Assembly (NCBI GenBank): GCA_943350445.1
Contig: CALRAE010000005.1
Span: forward strand, 1 to 57,085
Length of the DNA: 57,085 nt
From: Candidatus Nomurabacteria bacterium
GTDB taxonomy: Bacteria > Patescibacteriota > Minisyncoccia > Phycocordibacterales > UBA9973
Reading direction: 5' to 3'
A program made the translations under genes and the position numbers. The notes below the pieces were generated by a model, which was not told where the DNA came from, searched no databases, and was given only the letters and a program-made list of their open reading frames with translations. Below, one piece after another: positions 16,215 through 23,797 of the stretch. The first letter of the stretch is position 1. Each line of letters opens with the position of its first letter.

Positions 16215-16466
16215 ATGAAACTACGTAGATCTTTATGGGGCTCGCCCTTTAGTGCATTCGATACTCTAAAGTTGAATGCAATGATGAGCGGAGCCGAGAT
16301 GGTTAATTGTCCCATCATGGAATGTCCGGAGATATTTTTTAACGACCCCAACTTGTTTAAATGTTGGTTGGGTGCACGTTATGAAACTTTTCTATTACAG
16401 GCTATGAAGGAGAATAATCGAAAGCAAACGCGTTCGGCGTTCACCGGACACCAGGCGGAGCCCTGA
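16215..16466 (+). CDS. Small hypothetical protein after the attenuator
   Basis: An 83-residue frame with two Trp (8, 51) and three Cys, no recognised family, G+C richer than neighbours. It is the only gene between the attenuator-like terminator (ends 16167) and a strong terminator (16489-16524), so it would be the regulated gene if the switch works in cis. No Shine-Dalgarno sequence; codon use is not clearly coding, so it may be spurious. Confidence 0.4.
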   Translation: MKLRRSLWGSPFSAFDTLKLNAMMSGAEMVNCPIMECPEIFFNDPNLFKCWLGARYETFLLQAMKENNRKQTRSAFTGHQAEP

Positions 16467-16488
16467 TCACCTCCAAGTAAATAATAAG

Positions 16489-16524
16489 AGCCGGCCATGT
16501 TTTGAATGACTATGCCGGCTTTTG
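16489..16524 (+). terminator. Rho-independent terminator
   Basis: AGCCGGCCAT (16489-16498) and ATGCCGGCT (16512-16520) form a stem with one bulged C, followed by TTTTG. It separates the Trp region from aspS. Confidence 0.85.
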
Positions 16525-16573
16525 TAATTTTCAGGCTGTTTTTCTTTTATAATTATGTTAGAATAATTTTACT

Positions 16574-17914
16574 ATGCGAGACAGAATTTATATCAAAGAT
16601 TTGAAGGATAATGTTGGCAAAGAGATAATTATTGCTGGATGGGTAGATGTCAGGCGCGATCAGGGTAAAATGGTCTTTTTTGATATGCGAGATATGACTG
16701 GTAGGGTGCAATGCGTAGCTTTGCCCAGCCGAGCGGAAGTAATAGAAAAAGCTAAAAAAATTCGCCCAGAATGGGTTTTAAAAATAACAGGCCTAGTCAA
16801 CAAGCGTCCGCCAAAAAATGTAAAGGCGGGGGTCTTGAATGGCGAAGTGGAGCTCGAAGTCACAGGTGTCGAAGTTTTAGCTGAGGCTGAACCACTTCCT
16901 TTTGATATGTCTGAGGCGGGATATAATTTGGAATTGACGACTGAACTCGACAATCGTGCTTTGGTCTTACGTCATCCGAAAGTGCAAGCAGTTTTTAAGG
17001 TTCAAGAAACAATTATTGACTCTTTTAGACAGTTCATGAAGCAAAATATGTTTTTTGAATTTCAATCTCCAAGCATTACTCCTGCAGTGGCAGAGGGTGG
17101 TAGTGAGGTTTTCAAGATTGATTATTTTGATAAAAAAGCGTTCTTGACCCAATCTCCTCAACTTTACAAGCAAATAGTTATGACTGCCTTTGAGAGAGTT
17201 TTCTCTGTAAACAAAATTTTCCGTGCAGAACCGAGCGCGACGACAAGACATTTGACCGAGGTTGTGTCTCTTGATGCCGAGATGGCATTTATTGATGGTT
17301 GGGAAGATGTACGTGATATGGCTGAGGGTACAGTGAAATTTATTTTAGAAAAAATAAAAGAAAAAAATGCTGGAGAGTTAGTGCTTTTAAAAGCTGAACT
17401 TCCGGTAATGATAGAAAAAACTCCTACTTTTTCTCTACAAGAAGCTCAGCAGAAAATATTTGATAATTTCGCACGTGATGTCCGAGGTGAAAAAGATTTA
17501 AATCCTCAAGATGAGAGAGAATTGTGCGAAATAGTGAAAAAGGAAACTGGTTCAGACTTCGTATTCGTTTATGGTTATCCGACCATAAAAAAGCCTTTTT
17601 ATGTATACCCAAACCCAAAAAATCCGGAATTCAACGAAGGTATGGATTTGCTTTGTCGTGGCCTCGAGTGGCTCTCTGGTGGACGTCGAATAAATAAGTA
17701 TGATCAGCTGATGGAGCATGTAAAGCTTTGGAAGATGGATCCTCAAAAAATAAAAATGTTTCTAGAAGCTTTCAAGTATGGTGTGCCACCTGAAGGAGGA
17801 TTTGCTTTCGGTGCAGAGCGTATCACCATGCAGCTTCTTGGACTTAAAAATATTCGTGAGGCGTGTATGTTCCCGAGAGATATGGAGAGAATAGATGAAA
17901 GGCTTTCTGAATAA
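16574..17914 (+). CDS. aspS: Aspartyl-tRNA synthetase, archaeal type
   Basis: A 446-residue class II synthetase. N-terminal OB fold (GWVDVRRDQGKMVFFDMRD), then TQSPQLYKQ, motif 2 FRAEPSATTRHLTEV near 215-230 and motif 3 GAERITMQLLGL near 413. It lacks the large insertion domain of bacterial AspRS (about 590 aa) and matches the short archaeal/eukaryotic class; QSPQLYKQ and SGGRRI-type residues favour aspartate over asparagine. With gatB at 28760, a non-discriminating enzyme that also makes Asp-tRNA-Asn is likely. ATG 16574 lies 9 nt after TGTTAGAAT (16556-16564). AsnRS is the alternative call. Confidence 0.85.
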   Translation: MRDRIYIKDLKDNVGKEIIIAGWVDVRRDQGKMVFFDMRDMTGRVQCVALPSRAEVIEKAKKIRPEWVLKITGLVNKRPPKNVKAGVLNGEVELEVTGVEVLAEAEPLPFDMSEAGYNLELTTELDNRALVLRHPKVQAVFKVQETIIDSFRQFMKQNMFFEFQSPSITPAVAEGGSEVFKIDYFDKKAFLTQSPQLYKQIVMTAFERVFSVNKIFRAEPSATTRHLTEVVSLDAEMAFIDGWEDVRDMAEGTVKFILEKIKEKNAGELVLLKAELPVMIEKTPTFSLQEAQQKIFDNFARDVRGEKDLNPQDERELCEIVKKETGSDFVFVYGYPTIKKPFYVYPNPKNPEFNEGMDLLCRGLEWLSGGRRINKYDQLMEHVKLWKMDPQKIKMFLEAFKYGVPPEGGFAFGAERITMQLLGLKNIREACMFPRDMERIDERLSE

Positions 17915-17920
17915 ATCTAA

Positions 17921-18259
17921 ATGCAATATAAAATTTCTGGCAAGGTGATACGAGGTGATGGTTATGGTAGAAAAATCGGTTTTCCTACGGTAAATTTGGA
18001 GACGAGCGCAAGAGAACTTCCACCAAGGGGTGTTTACTCTGGGACGGCCATACTTGATAATAAAACATATAAAGCTGGGATAGTAATAGGGCCAAATAAT
18101 AAAATTGAAGCATACCTGTTGGATTATGACGGTGATGCTTATGGTAGACCAGTTACTTTAGATTTAAATCTATTTCTAAGAGAATATAAAAAATTTGGCA
18201 GTGAAAAAGAATTAATCATCCAGATAAAGAAAGATATCGAAATATGTTCACTGGCATAA
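17921..18259 (+). CDS. Stand-alone riboflavin kinase
   Basis: A 112-residue flavokinase domain that phosphorylates riboflavin to FMN. GRKIGFPTVNLE carries the PTxN nucleotide-binding motif, followed by AYLLDYDGDAYGRPVTL and FLREYKKFGSEKEL. Bacterial RibF normally fuses this to an N-terminal FAD synthetase; that domain is absent here. It starts 7 nt after aspS and overlaps riboflavin synthase by 16 nt: a translationally coupled flavin unit. Confidence 0.87.
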   Translation: MQYKISGKVIRGDGYGRKIGFPTVNLETSARELPPRGVYSGTAILDNKTYKAGIVIGPNNKIEAYLLDYDGDAYGRPVTLDLNLFLREYKKFGSEKELIIQIKKDIEICSLA

Positions 18260-18816
18260 CACAAAGAACATCAACGGTTGAAAATACAAAAAAGACTGAT
18301 GGCGGTCTAGTTGTCGTCGTGTTTAATAATCTGGGAAAATTAAAACTTGGTGAAAGTGTTAGTGTGAATGGGGTGTGTTCTACAATTAAAAAGATTGGTA
18401 AACATATTACCTTTGAGTATATGCCAGAAACTTTAAGAATTACTAATTTATCCATATTGAAAAGTGGAAATATTGTAAACCTTGAACAATCAATGCTTTT
18501 TGGTGACAAAATTGATGGCCACATTGTTTCTGGCCATGTGGATACGACTGGTCAAATCATGGGTATAAAAAAAGAAGGAAATTCTCAGGTGTTACATATC
18601 AAGGTCTCGAATAAAAAATTTATGAAACTTTTGGTCTACAAGGGGTCAGTGGCTGTCGAGGGTATAAGCTTAACTGTGGCCAAAGTTTTAAAAGGTTCTT
18701 TTGTGATTAAAATAATCCCTTACACTCTTGCCAACACAAACTTAAGGTATAAAAAAGTACATGATGCAGTTAATATAGAATTTGATATACTGGCCAAGTA
18801 TGCAAATAAAAAGTAA
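18244..18816 (+). CDS. ribE: Riboflavin synthase alpha subunit
   Basis: A 190-residue enzyme with two lumazine-binding repeats, converting two 6,7-dimethyl-8-ribityllumazine to riboflavin plus the pyrimidine by-product. It begins with the diagnostic MFTGIT; second repeat has GSVAVEGISLTVAKV near 135-150. It overlaps both neighbours, so the three flavin genes form one translation-coupled cluster. ribA/B/D are not in the window. Confidence 0.93.
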   Translation: MFTGITQRTSTVENTKKTDGGLVVVVFNNLGKLKLGESVSVNGVCSTIKKIGKHITFEYMPETLRITNLSILKSGNIVNLEQSMLFGDKIDGHIVSGHVDTTGQIMGIKKEGNSQVLHIKVSNKKFMKLLVYKGSVAVEGISLTVAKVLKGSFVIKIIPYTLANTNLRYKKVHDAVNIEFDILAKYANKK

Positions 18817-19252
18817 GGAAAATAAGCCGAAGTATCTAGATGGTAGAAAAATAAAAGTGGCCATAGTTGTTGCTAGATGGAATGGAGAAATAACTGAAGC
18901 TTTGCTCCAAGAGTCACTTGCGACTTTAGAAAAGTGTAAGTTTGATACAAAGAATATAAAAGTTATTTCGGTGGCTGGTTCAGTCGAGATCCCTTTTGCT
19001 CTACATAAATTAGCTCAGTCGAAAAAGTATGATTTCTTGGTGGCCCTTGGTTGTGTCATAAGGGGTGATACTCCACATTTTGATTATGTTTGCAAGATGG
19101 CACAAGAGGGTGTCCTGAAAGTTATGATTGAAGATAATATGCCAGTTGGCTTTGGTATACTTACTGTAAATAATTTAGAACAAGCGAAACAGAGGATTCA
19201 TGTAGGAGGTGAAGCGACACTCGCAGGACTTGAGCTTTGTTTCTTGGATTAA
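18800..19252 (+). CDS. ribH: 6,7-dimethyl-8-ribityllumazine synthase
   Basis: A 150-residue lumazine synthase joining the pyrimidine and dihydroxybutanone phosphate. Motifs: VVARWNGEITEALL, AGSVEIPFAL, GCVIRGDTPHFDYV (catalytic His in TPH), MPVGFGILTVNN. ATG 18800 is preferred over a TTG six codons upstream; it overlaps ribE by 17 nt. Confidence 0.93.
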   Translation: MQIKSKENKPKYLDGRKIKVAIVVARWNGEITEALLQESLATLEKCKFDTKNIKVISVAGSVEIPFALHKLAQSKKYDFLVALGCVIRGDTPHFDYVCKMAQEGVLKVMIEDNMPVGFGILTVNNLEQAKQRIHVGGEATLAGLELCFLD

Positions 19253-19271
19253 TAAGAAATAGAATATATAA

Positions 19272-20183
19272 ATGCCGACAGAACAACAATCATACACAGG
19301 GCCTATATTTATTATTATTGCGGCACTTCTTTGGGCCTTTGATGGCCTTATTCGTCAACATCTATATTCTCTTCCGCCGATCACGATTATTTTTTTTGAG
19401 CATTTGATCGGTCTTTTAATTTTATCTCCTTTTGTTTACAAATATGTTTTAGCCACAAAATTAACGAAGCGAGAATGGTGGCTGGTTGTTTTAGTCGCTA
19501 TTTTGAGCGGACTTTTTGGAACTTTATGGTTTACAACTGCACTCGGTAAGGTACACTTTATTTCTATTTCTATAGTTTTTCTTTTACAAAAGCTTCAGCC
19601 TTTATTTGCCATTGCTACGGCCATAATTTTCTTGAAAGAGAAGCTGGATGCACGATATATCAAGTGGGCCTTGCTTGTTATTATTGCGGCATATTTTGTT
19701 ACTTTTAAAAATGGTTATGTAAATTTTGCGACAGGCGAGGGAACCATAGTGGCAGCTTTATATGCCATTGGTGCAGCCTTTGCTTGGGGAACATCTACTA
19801 CATTTTCTAAAATGCTTTTAGGTAAGGTGGATTTTAAAGTCAGCACCTTTTATCGATTCCTCGTCACTATCCTGGTGGCACTTCCAGTGCTTCTATTGTT
19901 TGGCTACGGAGCGAGCTTGTCTACCCCGACTACCACTCAGTTTGGTTGGTTGGTCCTTATCGCTCTGTCTACTGGTATGGTCGCCCTTCTCATCTACTAT
20001 AGAGGTTTGGCAAAGACCCCAGTACACATTTCTACTATTCTAGAACTCACATTTCCATTTATTGCTATTTTCTTGGATATGGTAGTTAATGGCACAATAT
20101 TGTCTTTATCGCAATGGATCGCAGCTATTATACTAGTATTTAGTATTTACCAGATTGTAAAATTACGAGAAGAAATTCCTTAA
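19272..20183 (+). CDS. EamA/DMT-family transporter
   Basis: A 303-residue membrane protein with about ten transmembrane helices in two EamA repeats (about 10-145 and 157-298). The family exports or imports metabolites; substrate unknown. It follows ribH by 19 nt, so a flavin-related substrate is tempting but unproven. It ends against the minus-strand prs remnant with a 4 nt overlap. Confidence 0.85.
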   Translation: MPTEQQSYTGPIFIIIAALLWAFDGLIRQHLYSLPPITIIFFEHLIGLLILSPFVYKYVLATKLTKREWWLVVLVAILSGLFGTLWFTTALGKVHFISISIVFLLQKLQPLFAIATAIIFLKEKLDARYIKWALLVIIAAYFVTFKNGYVNFATGEGTIVAALYAIGAAFAWGTSTTFSKMLLGKVDFKVSTFYRFLVTILVALPVLLLFGYGASLSTPTTTQFGWLVLIALSTGMVALLIYYRGLAKTPVHISTILELTFPFIAIFLDMVVNGTILSLSQWIAAIILVFSIYQIVKLREEIP

Positions 20184-21062
20184 AGATTTTTTGGAAGTTT
20201 AAGTATTTCTACTTTGTCTGTATTTTCTTTGCTAACAATTGCATTTATGATGAAAAGTTTGCTGCAAGAATTATTCAATATTTTTTCAGCTATTTTTTCG
20301 CCTGCAAAAACGCCATGTGTCGCTTCGACGATTACTTTTTTCGCTCCACAAGATTTTAGGTGTTCTATCGCTCGCACTATGGTGCCTCCAGTAGAGATTA
20401 TGTCATCTAGTATACAAACGTTTTGGCCATCTACATCTATTTCTCCTTCCATGGTGTGAATGTCTGCATGTATACCAGTATTTATATCTATTGATTTATT
20501 TTCATGGCGTACTTTCTTTAGTGAGTGTCCTTTGTGTCCTTGTGCGTTTTCGATAAAGTATGAAGATCCTTCATCTAGAGATATAACAATTAAAATTTAT
20601 TTGTCGAAGTATTTTTTTTGCATACGAAAATAGATGTTTCCCAGCGGATTTGTTTTCTATATTTAGTCTACTTCTTGTAAAATTACCTGGTTTAGGTAAG
20701 AAATGACAATCATAAGTGATTAATTTTTTAACGCCCAAACTTTTTAAAAGCCCACAGAGTACGTTGGCACTTATGGCTTCACCTTTTTTATTCTACCTGT
20801 CTTGCCGAGCATACGGGAGATATGGGACAAAAAGTTCTATGTTCCTAGTCTCCTTGCTTACCCGGGATAAAAGAATAAGTAGTTCAAAAATTATTTTATC
20901 TGGATCAGAGTACAATCTATGGTATATGGTTACACTTTTATTTTTTAGGGTTTCGACTTTTCGAATAAATATATATGATTCAGAATCTGGAAAATGTTTG
21001 ATGACCACATTTGGCTTACCGAAGTCGGCGCAATAAGGGGTGATTAACTTTTGCATAGACAT
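20180..21062 (-). pseudogene. prs: Ribose-phosphate pyrophosphokinase (PRPP synthetase), inactivated
   Basis: Reading the minus strand from ATG 21062 gives MQKLITPYCADFGKPN...FPDSESY...PYLPYARQDR, the normal N-terminal half, then TAG (20793-20795). The same frame goes on with GEAISANVLCGLLKSLGVKK, shifts frame in an A8 run near 20630-20640, meets TAA (20597-20599), and continues as ILIVISLDEGSS...VCILDDIISTGGT (the PRPP-binding loop) to 20180. Three independent lesions make a sequencing error unlikely. PRPP would have to come from another gene or from outside. Confidence 0.85.
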
Positions 21063-21078
21063 GATTTTATCATAAGTC

Positions 21079-21327
21079 TTATATCTCTCCAATAATTTTT
21101 ATGATCCAGCGTTCTAATTTGTCTATGATGGGCGATAAGTGTGGTTGTCTCTCAGTATAATGCTTTATAAATGAGCGTACTTTTGGGAAACATAGAGATA
21201 TGAGGATGAGGCCAATCAATAAGAAAAGGACTCCTTGAAGCACGGGCAAGACTAGACCTATTAATCCCAATATTAAGAACATAACTCCGATAGTTAAAAC
21301 TGCTGTCTTTTTTATCTTATTCCTCAT
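21079..21327 (-). CDS. Small membrane protein, PGPGW-like
   Basis: An 82-residue protein with a long hydrophobic stretch (about 8-45) containing LGLIGLVLPVLQGVLFLLIG, similar to the PGPGW/DUF454-type small membrane proteins, then an amphipathic tail. ATG 21327 is preferred to the TTG three codons upstream because TGATATGAT (21336-21344, minus strand) lies 8 nt before it. It ends 16 nt before the prs remnant. Confidence 0.65.
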   Translation of the reverse strand: MRNKIKKTAVLTIGVMFLILGLIGLVLPVLQGVLFLLIGLILISLCFPKVRSFIKHYTERQPHLSPIIDKLERWIIKIIGEI

Positions 21328-21357
21328 GATAAACAATCATATCACTTTTCTAAGATC

Positions 21358-22611
21358 TTACGCATTGCTGCCAGCGATGTGGCCTGTGGTCCAACATATC
21401 TGCAGAGAGTATCCACCACTTGGACGGTTGATGTGGAGTAGATCTCCGGTAATAAAAAGATTTTCAAATTTCTTTGAACGCATTGTTTTTGTGTCTATTT
21501 CTGATAGATCTACACCTCCATCGGCCACTACAGCTCTATCGAAACCCATCAGACTAGTTATCGTCACAGGTAGAGCTTTAAACGTGGTGATAATGTTCTT
21601 GCGAGTATCTCGAGAGACACTATGTACTTTTACTTCACCATCTTCAGGATTTTTCAGTAGAGATAAGAGTACTTTTGTGGTACCATTTGGCAAAAGTTCG
21701 CTAATTACATTTTTTAACATTTTATTCTTATTATCATCGAAAAGTTTGAGTATTCTTTTCTCTAGGTGTAGTTCATTGTGTTCGGGGAAAATATCTATTT
21801 TAGCGGTCACTAATCCTTCTTGGAGTAAGTCGTCCACTTTCCATGCAGAATTCAATATGAGTGGCCCAGAAAGTCCAAAATGTGTAAAAAGCAATTTACC
21901 AGTTTTTACAAATTTCTTTTTACCATCTACATAGAAAGTTATTTTCATTGGGGAGATGGATATGCCTGACAGAGACTTTATCCATTCATCATGAACCCGT
22001 AGTGGGACGATCGTCGGGGTGGGGGCTTTTACTTGATGACCGAGGCCTTTCATCCAATTAAAACCATCTCCAGTTGAACCCGTCTCTGGGTGTGAAGCAC
22101 CACCCGTGGCTAGGATGTATGAATTTGCTGTATAAACTTCTCGCCCTACTTGTATGCCAGTGATTTTATTTTTTTCTTTTAATATTTTAGAAACAGGGGA
22201 GTTTGTTTTGATTATGACCTCATGATTTTTTAAATACTTCTCTAGAGCCTTAAAAACATCAAAAGCTTTCTCTGTGTGAGGGAAAGCTCTTTTCCTCGCT
22301 TGTACAACTAGGGGCAGACCACGCTTTTCAAAATATTCAAAAGTTTCTTTTACTCCAAATTGTGCAAAAGCAGAATATAAAAATTGTTCTGCTTCACCAT
22401 AATTTTTCAATAGCATTCGTGCATCATATTCTGCGTTTGTGATGTTGCATCTACCCCCTCCAGTGATCTTCAGTTTCTTGCCAAGCTCTCTATTTTTCTC
22501 TAGGAGTAGCACCTTACGGCCTAGCTCAGCAGACCTGCCCGCTGCCATCATGCCGGAAGCTCCGCCGCCGATGACTATTACATCAAAATTGTGCTCAGTT
22601 TGGGTTGACAT
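21358..22611 (-). CDS. HI0933-family FAD-dependent oxidoreductase
   Basis: A 417-residue flavoprotein of the HI0933/YhiN family. N-terminal Rossmann motif VIVIGGGASGMMAAGRSAEL (about 11-30), GKKLKITGGGRCNITN, mid-protein ILATGGASHPETGSTGDGF, and C-terminal FITGDLLHINRPSGGYSLQ typical of the family. Relatives reduce or dehydrogenate unsaturated substrates, but the physiological role is unclear. TATAAT (22618-22623, minus strand) lies 6 nt before the ATG. Confidence 0.9.
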   Translation of the reverse strand: MSTQTEHNFDVIVIGGGASGMMAAGRSAELGRKVLLLEKNRELGKKLKITGGGRCNITNAEYDARMLLKNYGEAEQFLYSAFAQFGVKETFEYFEKRGLPLVVQARKRAFPHTEKAFDVFKALEKYLKNHEVIIKTNSPVSKILKEKNKITGIQVGREVYTANSYILATGGASHPETGSTGDGFNWMKGLGHQVKAPTPTIVPLRVHDEWIKSLSGISISPMKITFYVDGKKKFVKTGKLLFTHFGLSGPLILNSAWKVDDLLQEGLVTAKIDIFPEHNELHLEKRILKLFDDNKNKMLKNVISELLPNGTTKVLLSLLKNPEDGEVKVHSVSRDTRKNIITTFKALPVTITSLMGFDRAVVADGGVDLSEIDTKTMRSKKFENLFITGDLLHINRPSGGYSLQICWTTGHIAGSNA

Positions 22612-22800
22612 TTGGTTATTATATTATACATATTTTAAGGATTTTTTCAAGTATATTAGATTTAGTTCAATTTCTTGAATATAGACTTTATTTCTAGTTT
22701 GTTGTATATTATTTGACGGTATGCTCTTAATGGGCATGCTTTACTTGTCTCGGATGAGGCAGGTAAGTAGTTAACATAAAAGCGGTAAAAAACAACGCAT

Positions 22801-23007
22801 ATGTCGAGACAGTATAATGTGGAACTAAGGGCAGCACGAGAGCTGCAAGAAGCACTAACCCCAATCGTTGGGGCAGGCATAAGAAAGCAATTTGTTCATG
22901 GTGTCAAGGTCACCAAAAACAGCCTTCCCAGTGGTAAGTCCCCAAAGGCTCCTTTCCGCCACTCAGGCGGGCGGAGTAATGCCAGCCAACGGGTTGGCGC
23001 GCGGTAA
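22801..23007 (+). CDS. Small basic hypothetical protein
   Basis: A 68-residue frame, basic, G+C richer than neighbours, ending 19 nt before a strong terminator (23027-23058). No family recognised and no Shine-Dalgarno sequence. The region 22612-22800 upstream holds only AT-rich sequence with a possible TTGACG -35 and no clear gene. It may be a small protein or a transcribed non-coding stretch. Confidence 0.35.
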   Translation: MSRQYNVELRAARELQEALTPIVGAGIRKQFVHGVKVTKNSLPSGKSPKAPFRHSGGRSNASQRVGAR

Positions 23008-23026
23008 GCAAGAAGTTCATCTTTCG

Positions 23027-23058
23027 AATGCCCGGTCCTCCCAGAGGACCGGGCATTT
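23027..23058 (+). terminator. Very strong terminator
   Basis: AATGCCCGGTCCTC (23027-23040), CCA loop, GAGGACCGGGCATT (23044-23057): 14 bp perfect stem, followed by TACAATTTT. Confidence 0.8.
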
Positions 23059-23074
23059 ACAATTTTCACACCAC

Positions 23075-23102
23075 TTGCATTTTTTATGACTGGTGGTATA
23101 CT
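23075..23102 (+). promoter_or_regulatory. Promoter TTGCAT-16-TGGTATACT
   Basis: -35 TTGCAT (23075-23080) and extended -10 TGGTATACT (23094-23102), 16 bp between the hexamers. No convincing protein gene follows before the terminator at 23269-23297. Confidence 0.55.
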
Positions 23103-23108
23103 ATTTGG

Positions 23109-23297
23109 GTTGGTGGCTGGGCCGTCGCTCGTCGTCCTGGGCAATAAAAATTCCTCTTGCGCCAGAAGACGGTGCAACGGGTTGACGGTCCAGCTCGTTC
23201 AAAAATTGATCCTTCTGATTTTATGGTAATAGCAATTCAGCTATTCCAAAAATCTATCATCGTCATAAGCTCGATCTTTCGGATCGGGCTTTTACAT
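23109..23297 (+). ncRNA. Candidate structured small RNA (~190 nt)
   Basis: Between the promoter above and a terminator (AGCTCGATC 23269-23277 pairing to 23281-23290, then TTTT). Inside, GCTGGGCCGTC (23116-23126) pairs with GACGGTCCAGC (23184-23194), 11 bp with one G-U, enclosing TTGCGCC/GGTGCAA (23157-23163/23171-23177); AATAGC/GCTATT forms another hairpin near 23228-23245. It does not match tmRNA, SRP RNA or RNase P motifs I know. A 47-residue frame starts at 23086, upstream of the predicted start site, so I do not call it. Confidence 0.4.
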
Positions 23298-23332
23298 TTT
23301 TAGGAGGAGAGTAATTCGAACGTTTCTTTAGG

Positions 23333-23404
23333 TGACTCTACGCGGAATCGAACCGCGATTTAATCCTTGAGAAGGATTCGTCCTAACCGTTAGACGATAG
23401 AGCC
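23333..23404 (-). tRNA. tRNA-Glu (CUC)
   Basis: A 72 nt cloverleaf on the minus strand: acceptor GGCTCTA/TAGAGTC (one G-U), anticodon loop TTCTCAA in stem AATCC/GGATT, T arm CGCGG-TTCGATT-CCGCG. Anticodon CTC reads GAG. CCA is not encoded. Confidence 0.93.
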
Positions 23405-23455
23405 ATTGAAAAAATATAGCATCTTTATTAAAAAATTAAAAATTGAAATTTAAAA

Positions 23456-23474
23456 AGCCAGTGGGGTGCTGGCT
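23456..23474 (-). terminator. Terminator of the 54-residue gene
   Basis: On the minus strand AGCCAG-CACCCCA-CTGGCT followed by TTTTTAAATTT. A second hairpin, GAGAGT-GCAT-ACTCTC, lies just upstream (about 23479-23496). Confidence 0.75.
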
Positions 23475-23506
23475 AGTGAGAGTATGCACTCTCGGGCTTG
23501 ATCGAA

Positions 23507-23671
23507 TCATGGGCGTTGGGAAATGACTGTTTTCCTTTCCGCTTGTTGGGGTTGAGTCGAACCCTTTCCTTTTTGAAGCGCTTTTTCTGCAGCTTCTTTT
23601 TTTTGCTCCGCTTCGTGTTGCAGCACATGTTGCTTGATCAGAAACTCTGTGTGTTCTTCTGCTTTGTGCAT
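23507..23671 (-). CDS. Small hydrophilic helical protein (54 aa) with strong RBS
   Basis: ATG 23671 to TGA 23507 encodes 54 residues rich in His, Lys, Glu, Ala and Gln, a predicted single amphipathic helix (MHKAEEHTEFLIKQHVLQHE at the start) with a polar tail. A GGAGG Shine-Dalgarno lies 7 nt upstream, exceptional in this window where most genes have none. A terminator follows. No family recognised. High expression and independent regulation are likely. Confidence 0.6.
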   Translation of the reverse strand: MHKAEEHTEFLIKQHVLQHEAEQKKEAAEKALQKGKGSTQPQQAERKTVISQRP

Positions 23672-23797
23672 AATGGCCTCCAATGTGTTTGGTTGTGTGC
23701 CTATCTCCCGCTAGAGATTAGGGGTAAATTAAAGAACATTTACCGATAGAAACTATATAATTATTTAGAAAAAAAATCAATAAATATGTAAATTTCA

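Noticed and set aside
20793-20795. TAG in prs as a recoded sense codon
   Set aside because: RF1 is present, TAG ends many other genes here, and the gene also has a frameshift and a TAA.
22896-23177. A 93-residue minus-strand frame
   Set aside because: It crosses the strong terminator at 23027-23058 and has no promoter or family; likely chance.
23498-23749. An 83-residue plus-strand frame with many Phe/Leu/Cys
   Set aside because: It is antisense to the 54-residue gene that has a GGAGG site, start and terminator; its composition looks like the complement of a Lys/Glu-rich gene.
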